Of a stretch of 64,000 bases of DNA, positions 1 to 8,051 are shown one piece after another. The DNA lies in NCBI RefSeq assembly GCF_003002875.1, contig NZ_PVTH01000002.1, positions 124,001 through 188,000 of the forward strand, written 5' to 3'. The notes under the pieces were generated by a model, which was not told the origin of the DNA, searched no databases, and worked only from the letters and a program-made list of their open reading frames with translations. The position numbers and the translations under genes were made by a program. The DNA is from Arcticibacter pallidicorallinus. GTDB taxonomy: Bacteria; Bacteroidota; Bacteroidia; Sphingobacteriales; Sphingobacteriaceae. Position 1 is the first letter of the stretch. Each line of letters opens with the position of its first letter.

Positions 1-1476
1 TTCTGGTTCTTCTTTATCGCTTGTGTGATAATGATGGCGTCATTCTTTGTAGAAAGTGGACCTGCTAGTGCTGGTTGGACGATTTATCCTCCTTTATCCG
101 CATTGCCTACAGCTATTTCAGGTTCTGGAACAGGTATGACTTTATGGTTGATAAGTATGGTGTTTTTCATTGCTTCGTCTTTGATCGGTGCACTAAACTA
201 TATCACTACCATCTTAAATATGCGTACTAAGGGTATGGATTTGTGGAAAATGCCTCTTACCATTTGGGCATTATTTCTAACCGCGATTTTGGGAACATTA
301 TCATTTCCTGTGCTTGTAGCAGGGGTTGTGTTATTGATATTTGACCGTAGTGTGGGCACCAGTTTCTATTTATCTGATCTGGTTGTTCAGGGACAGGTTT
401 TACCGCAGCAAGGTGGTAGTCCAATCTTGTTCCAGCACTTATTCTGGTTCCTTGGACACCCGGAGGTTTACATCGTTATTATGCCTGCTCTGGGTATTAC
501 ATCTGAGGTAATCGCAACGAACGCGCGTAAACCTATCTTTGGTTACCATGCGATGGTTTACTCTCTGATCGGTATCACGGTATTGTCTTTCATCGTTTGG
601 GGACACCACATGTTTGTGACGGGTATGAGTCCGTTTTTAGGGGGTGTATTTATGATCACCACACTAATTATTGCGGTTCCATCAGCGGTTAAGACATTCA
701 ACTACCTGGCAACTTTGTGGAGAGGAAATATCCGTTTCACACCAGCTATGCTTTTTGCTATCGGTTTGGTGTCCTTTTTCATCTCTGGTGGTCTTACCGG
801 TATCTTCCTTGGGAATGCAGCTTTAGATATCAACCTACATGATACTTACTTTGTTGTTGCTCACTTCCACCTTGTAATGGGATCTGCAGCGATCTGCGGT
901 ATGCTTTGCGGAGTTTACCATTGGTATCCAAAGATGTTTGGACGCATGATGGATGATAAACTAGGATACTTACACTTCTGGTTCACCTTTATAGGGGCTT
1001 ATCTGGTATTCTTCCCAATGCACTTTATGGGTCTCGACGGCGTTCCAAGAAGATATTATGCGTTCACGGAGTTCGAATTCATGAAAGAGTGGTTAACTGT
1101 TAACACTTTTGTGTCTTGGGCTGCTATTATTGCCGCTCTTGGTCAGGTTGCCTTTTTATGGAACTTCTTTTACTCAATCTGGTACGGCAAGAAGGCTACG
1201 CAAAACCCTTGGCAATCCAACACGCTTGAGTGGACTACTCCGGTAGAGCATTTACATGGCAACTGGCCTGGTGAGATTCCGACTGTTTACCGTTGGCCAT
1301 ATGATTATAGTAAGCCTGGTCATCACGAAGATTTTATTCTTCAGACTATACCATTCTCTGAGACGATGAGCTCGAACTTCCCGCATGACTTTGAGGGAAA
1401 TCCGGAGGCGGAGCGTATTCAGCTAGAATGGCAAAAGAATCAGGAAGCAGAACGACTAGCTGCTAATAAAGCTTAG
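1..1476 (+). CDS. ctaD: Cytochrome c oxidase subunit I (aa3-type), 5'-truncated by the window
   Basis: Catalytic heme-copper subunit of the aerobic terminal oxidase in the inner membrane. The reading frame is open from base 1, so the true start and the first transmembrane helices lie outside the window. Diagnostic motifs are the CuB histidine segment HPEVYIVIMPALG (about nt 457), GHHMFVTGMSP, and the heme-ligand segment HDTYFVVAHFHLVMG. The C-terminal tail is hydrophilic and charged, as in Bacteroidota homologues. It is the first visible gene of a cox cluster that continues to about nt 5634, with a hairpin terminator following its stop codon. Confidence 0.97.
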   Translation, partial: FWFFFIACVIMMASFFVESGPASAGWTIYPPLSALPTAISGSGTGMTLWLISMVFFIASSLIGALNYITTILNMRTKGMDLWKMPLTIWALFLTAILGTLSFPVLVAGVVLLIFDRSVGTSFYLSDLVVQGQVLPQQGGSPILFQHLFWFLGHPEVYIVIMPALGITSEVIATNARKPIFGYHAMVYSLIGITVLSFIVWGHHMFVTGMSPFLGGVFMITTLIIAVPSAVKTFNYLATLWRGNIRFTPAMLFAIGLVSFFISGGLTGIFLGNAALDINLHDTYFVVAHFHLVMGSAAICGMLCGVYHWYPKMFGRMMDDKLGYLHFWFTFIGAYLVFFPMHFMGLDGVPRRYYAFTEFEFMKEWLTVNTFVSWAAIIAALGQVAFLWNFFYSIWYGKKATQNPWQSNTLEWTTPVEHLHGNWPGEIPTVYRWPYDYSKPGHHEDFILQTIPFSETMSSNFPHDFEGNPEAERIQLEWQKNQEAERLAANKA

Positions 1477-1492
1477 TCATCTCAATATAAAG

Positions 1493-1533
1493 AGGGGTAT
1501 CTGCACTAAGTATTACTTACAGGTACCCCTTTT
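1493..1533 (+). terminator. Hairpin terminator after ctaD
   Basis: AGGGGTA (1493-1499) pairs with TACCCCT (1524-1530), and inner arms TAAGT/ACTTA extend the stem. It is followed by TTTTC. It probably ends or attenuates transcription before the heme O synthase gene. Confidence 0.7.
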
Positions 1534-1583
1534 CATATTGATTCATCATCAGTGCGTGAGCTCTGTTTTTTTGGAATATTTGA

Positions 1584-2456
1584 GTGAGTGAGGAATCTTT
1601 TATATCAGACTTTAAAAAGTTAATCAAGCTTAGGCTTACCCTTCTTGTTGTTTTCTCTGCATCTGTATCGTTTTTAATAGGTAGCAAAGAGCAAGAATCA
1701 ATTAATTGGATAAACTGGGCGATTTTAACATTAGGTGGATTTTTAGTCGCAGGTGCGGCAAACGGTTTTAATGAAATAATCGAGAAGGATTTGGACAAGC
1801 TAATGTCGCGTACTAGCGATAGGCCCATCCCTTCTGGAAGGATGACAACCGGACAGGCTTTGGTACTTAGTTTGTTCATGGCGATCGCGGGGACACTTAT
1901 TCTTCTTCGATTGAACATGATTACAGGTGTGCTTTCTGTTTTTTCGATTTTGCTATACGCTATGGTGTATACGCCTTCGAAAAGAAAGTCGCCGATTGCT
2001 GTGTTTATAGGCGCGTTTCCAGGAGCATTACCTCCGCTTATTGGTTATTTCGCTGCATTTGACAAACCTGGAATATCATGGATTCCTATAATATTGTTTC
2101 TGATTCAATTCGTTTGGCAGTTTCCCCACTTTTGGTCTATTGCCTGGGTTTTGGATGACGATTATAAGAAGGCTGGATTTAGATTGCTACCAACAAAGAA
2201 GCGTGATCGGGTGAGCGCAGGATTTATTGTCGTGTCGGCTCTGATCTTGATTCCGGTAAGTCTTATCCCAACATTTATGGGCTTTGGCGGTTATGTTATC
2301 GGAGGAGTTTCATTACTTGCAGGACTATATTTTTTATATTTAAGTATTCAATTGTTCAAAACGTTAGATATTGCAATGGCGAGAAAGGTCATGTTTTGCT
2401 CTTTTTTCTATCTTCCCGTGGTACAATTGATCATGTTGTTTGACTTTATTGCATAA
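1584..2456 (+). CDS. ctaB: Protoheme IX farnesyltransferase (heme O synthase)
   Basis: Polytopic UbiA-superfamily enzyme that adds a farnesyl group to heme b, making heme O for the oxidase. The polyprenyl-diphosphate motif is at residues 63-81 (N63, E67, D69, D71, then MxRTxxRP), with Glu where the family often has the first Asp. The second conserved stretch is W-x-FPHFWSIAWVLDDDYKKAGF. The length of 290 aa is normal. The start is GTG at 1584 (MSEESF), and no closer ATG preserves the N-terminus. The downstream subunit III gene starts 1 nt after its stop. Confidence 0.95.
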   Translation: MSEESFISDFKKLIKLRLTLLVVFSASVSFLIGSKEQESINWINWAILTLGGFLVAGAANGFNEIIEKDLDKLMSRTSDRPIPSGRMTTGQALVLSLFMAIAGTLILLRLNMITGVLSVFSILLYAMVYTPSKRKSPIAVFIGAFPGALPPLIGYFAAFDKPGISWIPIILFLIQFVWQFPHFWSIAWVLDDDYKKAGFRLLPTKKRDRVSAGFIVVSALILIPVSLIPTFMGFGGYVIGGVSLLAGLYFLYLSIQLFKTLDIAMARKVMFCSFFYLPVVQLIMLFDFIA

Positions 2457-2457
2457 T

Positions 2458-3045
2458 ATGTTGTATATGGCACAAGTCCCTTTAAGACAGGACACAGAAA
2501 ATTATAAGCCCAAAAAGTTTCTTATGTGGCTTTTTATCATCACATCATGTATGCTGTTTGCTGCGCTAACCAGTGCCTACATCGTGTACACAGGGGGAGA
2601 TCCATCTCGCGGTATCAAGGTGAAGCTTCCCGTAGAGTTTATATATAGTACAGTTCTGATTGTCATAAGCAGCATCACCATGCATTTGGCTTTCAAAGCA
2701 GCGCAGAGCATGGACGGTGCTAAGCAGCGCGTTTTTTTGGCAGTTACTGCTATCCTGGGGCTTGCATTTTTTTACTCTCAGTATAGTGCGTGGAACGCAC
2801 TGTTTGAAGCTGGTGCTCCGTTTGTTAATTCTAATGCGTCTGAATCTTTCATCTACGTGTTTTCCGCATTCCATGTGATCCACATATTTGCCGGAATTTG
2901 TATGATCATTTATACTATGATCAGACAGGGTTCAAAGATCACGCAGGCCAGAAATATGTTTCATATGGACGTTACCGCGCTGTTCTGGCATTTTCTGGAT
3001 ATACTATGGATTTATTTATATGTTTTCTTACTTTTGAATCAATAA
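2458..3045 (+). CDS. Cytochrome c oxidase subunit III (first copy)
   Basis: Membrane subunit of the heme-copper oxidase, about 195 aa with five or more hydrophobic helices. Family features include the segment YVFSAFHVIHIFAGI and the C-terminal FWHFLDILWIYLYVFLLL. The ATG at 2458, directly after the ctaB stop, is preferred over an upstream TTG at 2440 that lies inside ctaB; ATG 2467 (MAQVPL) is an equally good alternative. A second subunit III gene follows 8 nt downstream, a common arrangement in Bacteroidota. Confidence 0.9.
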   Translation: MLYMAQVPLRQDTENYKPKKFLMWLFIITSCMLFAALTSAYIVYTGGDPSRGIKVKLPVEFIYSTVLIVISSITMHLAFKAAQSMDGAKQRVFLAVTAILGLAFFYSQYSAWNALFEAGAPFVNSNASESFIYVFSAFHVIHIFAGICMIIYTMIRQGSKITQARNMFHMDVTALFWHFLDILWIYLYVFLLLNQ

Positions 3046-3053
3046 GCTAAAAA

Positions 3054-3743
3054 ATGAGTACTACTGTTTCACAACTAGACAAAATTAGAACCGGTCCATG
3101 GAGCGGAGGAAGATCCCCTTTCGAGGCGGAGTACGGGAAAATAATGATGTGGTTTTTCCTTCTTTCGGATGCGTTTACATTCTCGGCTTTGCTTATCTAT
3201 TACGGCGCGCAGCGGTTTACTCAGCTTACCTGGCCTGATCCCGATGTCGTTTTTCAATCAATTCCTGGATTGGCGGATCAAGGTTATCCTCTCGTGTTTG
3301 TAGGTATAATGACTTTTATTCTGATTGTGAGCTCTGTAACTATGGTGCTTGCTGTTGAAGCTGGTCACCGCGGAGCCAAGAAGGAGGTTATAACCTGGAT
3401 GATCTGGACTATCATTGGGGGGGCTACGTTCCTCGGTTGTCAGGCTCTTGAGTGGAGTCACCTTTTTCACCAGGGCTATGGATGGGGACACATCCCAGAA
3501 TCCTATACAGGTAAAGATACTGTTGGAGCTTTGCAGTTTTCGAACTTGTTTTTTACAATCACAGGGTTTCACGGATTCCACGTTTTCAGCGGCGTTATGT
3601 TAAATGTCATTATCTTGTTCATGACCATGGCTAATGTGTTTGAAAAGAGAGGTACCTATATTATGGTCGAGAAAGTTGGACTGTACTGGCACTTTGTGGA
3701 CCTGGTTTGGGTTTTCGTATTTACATTTTTCTACCTGGTTTAA
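3054..3743 (+). CDS. ctaE: Cytochrome c oxidase subunit III (second copy)
   Basis: Heme-copper oxidase subunit III of 229 aa. It shares the family core with the preceding gene: TGFHGFHVFSGVMLN and the C-terminal LYWHFVDLVWVFVFTFFYLV. It is longer at the N-terminus and has a soluble lead MSTTVSQLDKIRTGPW. Close spacing on both sides indicates one operon. Having two paralogues rather than one interrupted gene is clear, because each is complete and both end in the WHF-D-W signature. Confidence 0.93.
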   Translation: MSTTVSQLDKIRTGPWSGGRSPFEAEYGKIMMWFFLLSDAFTFSALLIYYGAQRFTQLTWPDPDVVFQSIPGLADQGYPLVFVGIMTFILIVSSVTMVLAVEAGHRGAKKEVITWMIWTIIGGATFLGCQALEWSHLFHQGYGWGHIPESYTGKDTVGALQFSNLFFTITGFHGFHVFSGVMLNVIILFMTMANVFEKRGTYIMVEKVGLYWHFVDLVWVFVFTFFYLV

Positions 3744-3761
3744 ATTATAAAAGTATAAAAA

Positions 3762-4100
3762 ATGGCAACTGAACATACACAAGAACACGGGCATGCAGAT
3801 CATGCAGGAATGACGAAAAAGAAGATCTGGCAGGTGTTTTTCTATTTGCTTGGAATCACAGCTCTGGAATTTTTTATCGCTTTGGTGCTGATGCCTAGGG
3901 GCATGAATCATGGCCTTGGAAATTTTATATATATCGTCCTTACGCTACTTAAGGCTTATTATATCATAGCTTATTTTATGCACCTTAAGTTTGAAAAGAT
4001 GGCGTTTGTGACATCACTTACTGTAGGTTTCATCTTTATTGTATACTTTATCGTATTAATGCTTACGGAAGGTTCTTATTTACACGTTCATATGAACTAA
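3762..4100 (+). CDS. Cytochrome c oxidase subunit IV (CtaF-like)
   Basis: Small 112-aa membrane protein with a His-rich soluble N-terminus (EHTQEHGHADHAG) and three hydrophobic helices. The segment LTLLKAYYIIAYFMHLKFE is typical of bacterial cytochrome c oxidase subunit IV (COX4_pro family). Its stop overlaps the start of the SCO gene by one base, so the two are probably translationally coupled. Confidence 0.9.
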   Translation: MATEHTQEHGHADHAGMTKKKIWQVFFYLLGITALEFFIALVLMPRGMNHGLGNFIYIVLTLLKAYYIIAYFMHLKFEKMAFVTSLTVGFIFIVYFIVLMLTEGSYLHVHMN

Positions 4101-4801
4101 TGGGGAACACATCTTCGTTAAAAAAAATCCTAATCCTGGTCATCATTTTAATGGTACCAGGATTTTTGTATTATTTGCTCCAGGATAAAGGGAAGAACCG
4201 TTACAGGCCTCTTAGTATCTATGGACCGAAGGAGCTTAGCGGTACTTTTCATACTAAGCGTGGAAAGCAGATTCCTGATACGCTCTATCATCAGATACGG
4301 GACTTCAAGCTTTCAGATCAGTCCGGAGAGGATTTCGTCTTCCCTTTAGACAGTACTAAGATCGTCGTGTTTAATTTCTTCTTTACCCGCTGCCCTAACT
4401 CCTGTTCGGAAATGAATGCCAGAATGCAGTTTCTTACAGAGGAATATGAAGGGAACCGGATGATAAAATTTGCGTCGATATCGGTGGATCCGGAGCATGA
4501 CAGTCCGGAGGTCCTAAAGGCGTATTCGTCGCAATTTAATGCGGTTCCAGGAACATGGTACTTTCTTACAGGAGATAAGATGTTGATCCATGATATTGCC
4601 AGGAAGGACTTTCTTCTCGATGCCTATTCCTCTGAGCCGACGCCGGAGGGAATTGTCCACAGTCCGCTTTTCGTTTTAGTTGACCCTCATAAACGAATAA
4701 GGGGCTTCTATGACTCAGGAAATAAAGACCAAATGAATAAATTGAACGATGAAATCAAGGTACTTATTGCAGAAGAGCTTCGCATGGTTACCGATCGTTA
4801 A
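4100..4801 (+). CDS. SCO1/SenC family copper chaperone
   Basis: Thioredoxin-fold protein that delivers copper to the CuA site of the oxidase. It is anchored by one N-terminal helix (about residues 9-26) with the rest outside the inner membrane. The copper motif CPNSC and the distal histidine in GIVHSPLFVLVD are both present, so it should bind copper. Length 233 aa is normal. The ATG at 4100 overlaps the previous stop. Confidence 0.94.
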   Translation: MGNTSSLKKILILVIILMVPGFLYYLLQDKGKNRYRPLSIYGPKELSGTFHTKRGKQIPDTLYHQIRDFKLSDQSGEDFVFPLDSTKIVVFNFFFTRCPNSCSEMNARMQFLTEEYEGNRMIKFASISVDPEHDSPEVLKAYSSQFNAVPGTWYFLTGDKMLIHDIARKDFLLDAYSSEPTPEGIVHSPLFVLVDPHKRIRGFYDSGNKDQMNKLNDEIKVLIAEELRMVTDR

Positions 4802-5355
4802 TGCTATATATAATGAATGATAAATTTGCTTTCCGCTTAATTACCGTTGTTTCTGTTGTTGTTTTCGTAGTCGTCTGTGTCCTGCAGGCTAAGGTATTTA
4901 CACTTTTCCCTGACGTTACGGTCATTCCATCCTGGGTCTTTTTTCTCCCCAGGTTAAACGCTATTATAAATGGTACTTGTACCGTCCTACTGATTATTTC
5001 ATTTTATCAGATCAAAAAAGGAAATGTTTTAGTCCACAAAAGGTTGAATTTAACCGCCTTCGTCCTGTCTTCTCTCTTTCTGGTGAGTTATATCATCTTT
5101 CATGCGACAGGTATACAAACATCATACGGTGGGCAGGGAGCGATCAGATACTTCTATTATTTCATTCTAATAACACATATTATACTTGCAGCGGTAGTTT
5201 TGCCGTTAGTATTGTTTAGCTTCTACAGTGGCCTTAGTATGAAGGTAGCGCGACATCGTAAGTTGGTAAGGTGGAGCTACCCAATATGGCTTTATGTAAC
5301 AATAACCGGGGTGATCGTTTACGTCATGATTTCCCCTTATTATACTTTTAATTAA
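4801..5355 (+). CDS. DUF420 family membrane protein
   Basis: 184-aa protein with about five hydrophobic segments, matching the DUF420 family usually found in oxidase operons of Bacteroidota and Bacillota. Its molecular role is not established; context suggests oxidase assembly. The start is ATG 4801, overlapping the SCO stop by one base, although ATG 4813 (MNDKFAF) is possible. Confidence 0.85.
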   Translation: MLYIMNDKFAFRLITVVSVVVFVVVCVLQAKVFTLFPDVTVIPSWVFFLPRLNAIINGTCTVLLIISFYQIKKGNVLVHKRLNLTAFVLSSLFLVSYIIFHATGIQTSYGGQGAIRYFYYFILITHIILAAVVLPLVLFSFYSGLSMKVARHRKLVRWSYPIWLYVTITGVIVYVMISPYYTFN

Positions 5356-5361
5356 GAGAAG

Positions 5362-5634
5362 ATGAAGTTTTTTCGGTATTTATCTTTCACACTTTGCCTG
5401 AGCGCATTATTGCTTCTTAGTGATGGATTATATGCTCAATGTTCAATGTGTTCTGCAACCGCTGAGAACTCGGTTGCAAACGGGAACACAGAGGGAGACG
5501 GTCTGAATGATGGTATACTTTACCTTCTCGCCGCACCCTATCTGGCAGTTGCATGCGTGGGCTATATTTGGTATAGGAATTACCGTAAGAAAGCAGAGAG
5601 CCCAGATCTCAGGAGTGAAGCCATAAACCACTAA
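5362..5634 (+). CDS. Small exported membrane protein of the oxidase operon
   Basis: 90-aa protein with a signal peptide ending at about residue 25 (LLSDGLYAQ), then a CSMCSA cysteine pair, then one transmembrane helix (about residues 52-70) and a basic tail. No family function is recognised. The CxxC pair next to a SCO gene makes a role in copper or thiol handling possible, but that is inference from context. It starts 6 nt after DUF420 and looks like the last gene of the operon. Confidence 0.75.
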   Translation: MKFFRYLSFTLCLSALLLLSDGLYAQCSMCSATAENSVANGNTEGDGLNDGILYLLAAPYLAVACVGYIWYRNYRKKAESPDLRSEAINH

Positions 5635-5655
5635 GTTCTGTTGTTATAGTCCACG

Positions 5656-6321
5656 ATGAAAATAGAACAGTCCACGTTTACGTTCCTTAGTTCCCTGGCC
5701 AAGAACAACAATCGTGAATGGTTCCAGAATCATAAGAGCGACTACGAAGCTTCACGAGAAAATATACTTGCATTTACACAGGAGCTCATAAAAGGGATAG
5801 CTTCTTTCGATCCGACTGTTCCCTCCGCTCTTGATCCAAAAACCTGTGTCATGCGGATTTATAGAGATGTCAGATTTAGCCTCAATAAGCTACCGTACAA
5901 GACGAACTTTGGAATAGGAATTTCTGCAGCAGGCAAGAATTTCCCCGGACCAGGCTATTATATTCACATAGCGCCAAACGCCTCATTTGTTGGTGGTGGT
6001 AGCTGGCACCCTGCTGCAGATGAACTCAAAGATATCCGTCAGGAGATTGACTATAACTTCTCTGACTGGCTTTCTATTATTGAGAATGACGACTTTAAAA
6101 CTGAGTTTGAGGCTTTAGATACGGAAGATAAGCTCAAAACATCTCCCAAAGGATATCCCTCAGATCACCCTGGTATAGAATATTTGAAGCTCAAAAGCTT
6201 CGTAGTAAGCAAACAACTCAGCAATAAACAGCTCAGTGCTGAGACCGCTATAGATTCGCTTACGAGGACCGCCAGAAAGTTGTATCCATTTATGAACTTC
6301 TTGCGGAGTGCTAATTCTTAA
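5656..6321 (+). CDS. DUF2461 domain protein
   Basis: 221-aa soluble protein matching the DUF2461/TIGR02453 family. Visible features are an N-terminal FLSSLAKNNNREWFQNHKSDYEASR and the central RIYRDVRFSLNKLPYKTNFGI, both characteristic. The biochemical role of the family is not known. It stands 21 nt after the oxidase operon and 9 nt before the OmpA lipoprotein gene. Confidence 0.88.
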   Translation: MKIEQSTFTFLSSLAKNNNREWFQNHKSDYEASRENILAFTQELIKGIASFDPTVPSALDPKTCVMRIYRDVRFSLNKLPYKTNFGIGISAAGKNFPGPGYYIHIAPNASFVGGGSWHPAADELKDIRQEIDYNFSDWLSIIENDDFKTEFEALDTEDKLKTSPKGYPSDHPGIEYLKLKSFVVSKQLSNKQLSAETAIDSLTRTARKLYPFMNFLRSANS

Positions 6322-6330
6322 CATATCAAT

Positions 6331-7149
6331 ATGAACAAAATTCTTTATTTCTCGCTGTCGCTACTCTTCCTTAGTTCTTGTATGGTTCTATCGCCAAAGA
6401 AATATAAAGCCTTAGTGGCTGAAAGAGACTCCCTTGCCACCACCCTAAACAGTGCCAATGCCAGGATTGAAAGCCTCGATGATGAAGTTTCGAAATTAAA
6501 TCGTGAAATTTCCAATCTTCGTAGCGAAATAAGTGATCTTACATCGAAGATCGGGGGATTGAATGAGAACAATGCTAGTTTGAGAGCTTCCTCAAGTAAA
6601 CTTACAGATGATTTGAAAAAGCGCGAGGCACGCTTGCAGGAAGTAGAGTCCATACTTCGTAAGCGGGATGAAGCAACTAATGCCCTCAAGGATAAGTTAC
6701 AGAAAGCTCTTCTGGGATTCCAGCAAAGCGGACTATCCGTTGAGATTCGGAATGGTAAAGTGTACGTATCCCTTACCGATAAGCTTCTCTTCAACTCGGG
6801 TAGCATAATTATCGATGAAAAAGGTAAGCAGGCTTTGGCTGGGCTAGCAACTGTGCTAAACACACAGCCAGAGATCAATATTTCAGTGGAGGGTCATACC
6901 GACAACCAGCGAGTTTACAATCTTGGACAGATTAAAGATAATTGGGACCTTAGCGTACTGCGGGCAACCTCTGTAGTTCGTTTCTTAACCGAAGTGCAGG
7001 GAATAGAGAATACCCGAATTACTGCTACTGGTAAGGGGCAATATCAGCCGATCGAAGATATGAATACCGCGGAAGCGCGTAGCAAAAATCGCCGTATCGA
7101 AATTGTTTTGTCACCGAAGCTTGATGAATTATACGAACTTATAAAATAG
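6331..7149 (+). CDS. OmpA-family lipoprotein with long coiled coil
   Basis: Outer-membrane-anchored peptidoglycan-binding protein of 272 aa. Its lipoprotein signal has Cys17 (LFLSSCMV). A heptad-rich coiled coil follows at about residues 25-125, then an OmpA C-terminal domain at about 140-265 with NISVEGHTDNQ and the closing motif ARSKNRRIEIVLSP. The layout suits a tether between the outer membrane and the cell wall. A strong terminator follows. Confidence 0.92.
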   Translation: MNKILYFSLSLLFLSSCMVLSPKKYKALVAERDSLATTLNSANARIESLDDEVSKLNREISNLRSEISDLTSKIGGLNENNASLRASSSKLTDDLKKREARLQEVESILRKRDEATNALKDKLQKALLGFQQSGLSVEIRNGKVYVSLTDKLLFNSGSIIIDEKGKQALAGLATVLNTQPEINISVEGHTDNQRVYNLGQIKDNWDLSVLRATSVVRFLTEVQGIENTRITATGKGQYQPIEDMNTAEARSKNRRIEIVLSPKLDELYELIK

Positions 7150-7157
7150 TTAAAGAG

Positions 7158-7185
7158 AAAAAAGCCGCTCATTGCGGCTTTTTTT
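7158..7185 (+). terminator. Rho-independent terminator
   Basis: AAAAAAGCCGC, loop TCATT, then GCGGCTTTTTTT. This GC-rich stem with a U-tract lies 9 nt after the OmpA lipoprotein stop. Confidence 0.93.
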
Positions 7186-7237
7186 ATGATCTGATAACTT
7201 TTTGCCTTCAGACCGCGTTTCCTAGTAATACGAGATA

Positions 7238-7750
7238 ATGAAATTAGCACTTATATACATGTCGAGACACGGCAGCACCGAGAAGCTTGCACGGCATTTA
7301 GCAACCTCTTTTGGAGGGGACATTCAAGTCTTTAATCTTGCTCAGGATACGCATCCTGATATCAAAGATTTTGACGGCGTTATCATAGGGGGGTCTATCC
7401 ATTATGGAAGCATACAGAAAGAAATTCAATTATTTTATAAAAGAAATCTGCCTGAGCTGCTTAAGAAGAGATTAGGACTATTCGTTTGTTGCCTTCTTAC
7501 CGCGCGAAATTCTGACCAATTTGAGCGCGCCTTTCCACTGGTCTTAAGAGCTCATTGTAGTGCAGCTGCAGCATTTGAAGGGGATCTGATTTATAATAAG
7601 CTTAACATCCTCGAAAGGATAATCTTTAATCCCCAGAAAGAGGAGCGTGATGTAATTGCTCTCAACGAGAGCGCACTTAAAACCTTTGTAGACGCTTTTA
7701 CCGGGGAGAGTCCAAATTCAATCACTCCATGTATTCCATTAAAGAGCTAA
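7238..7750 (+). CDS. Flavodoxin-domain protein, HemG-like
   Basis: 170-aa flavodoxin-fold protein. The FMN-phosphate loop is near the N-terminus (SRHGSTEKLA), followed by the strand-turn DGVIIGGSIHYGSIQKEI seen in menaquinone-dependent protoporphyrinogen dehydrogenase (HemG) and in other flavodoxin-domain proteins. Heme-related genes (hemW, hemN) lie elsewhere in the window but not beside it, so a protoporphyrinogen oxidase role is plausible, not shown. Its 3' end overlaps the convergent DUF4286 gene by 29 nt. Confidence 0.75.
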   Translation: MKLALIYMSRHGSTEKLARHLATSFGGDIQVFNLAQDTHPDIKDFDGVIIGGSIHYGSIQKEIQLFYKRNLPELLKKRLGLFVCCLLTARNSDQFERAFPLVLRAHCSAAAAFEGDLIYNKLNILERIIFNPQKEERDVIALNESALKTFVDAFTGESPNSITPCIPLKS

Positions 7751-8024
7751 AGGATAAACATTTATTGCCGAACTTCTGAGTATGTAAATCCATTATCGCA
7801 GGTGCATGGTCAGAAGCGAAGGTCTCATATTTGCCTGGGTTATCGGCCACAAATTGAAGACAATAGGTTATTCCTTCGTTAGGAGAGTTAAGAACTTTCA
7901 GCAGGCGGTGCGAAATAAATAAGTTCGTTTCAGAAATCTTGGGGATAAAGGCAGTCTTTACCCAGCTCTGCCACTCCTCATTTACCGTCTCATCTACTAT
8001 GATCGTCAAGTTGTATAAAACCAT
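7722..8024 (-). CDS. DUF4286 family protein
   Basis: 100-aa protein beginning MVLYNLTIIVDETVNEEWQSWV and containing TYCLQFVADNPGKYETF, the pattern of the DUF4286 family common in Bacteroidota. Function unknown. It is convergent with the flavodoxin gene and shares 29 nt of 3' sequence with it. It lies just downstream of the TPR gene on the same strand (27-nt gap), so the two may be cotranscribed. Confidence 0.85.
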   Translation of the reverse strand: MVLYNLTIIVDETVNEEWQSWVKTAFIPKISETNLFISHRLLKVLNSPNEGITYCLQFVADNPGKYETFASDHAPAIMDLHTQKFGNKCLSFSSLMEYME

Positions 8025-8051
8025 GCCGCGAAGTTACATTCCAATAGTGAG

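Noticed and set aside
1517-1918. 133-codon open frame on the minus strand across the start of ctaB
   Set aside because: Antisense to a well-supported gene; no family resemblance and no regulatory signals of its own.
2458-3743. Two subunit III genes as one frameshifted gene
   Set aside because: Both are complete, each with its own start, full set of helices and the C-terminal WHF signature.
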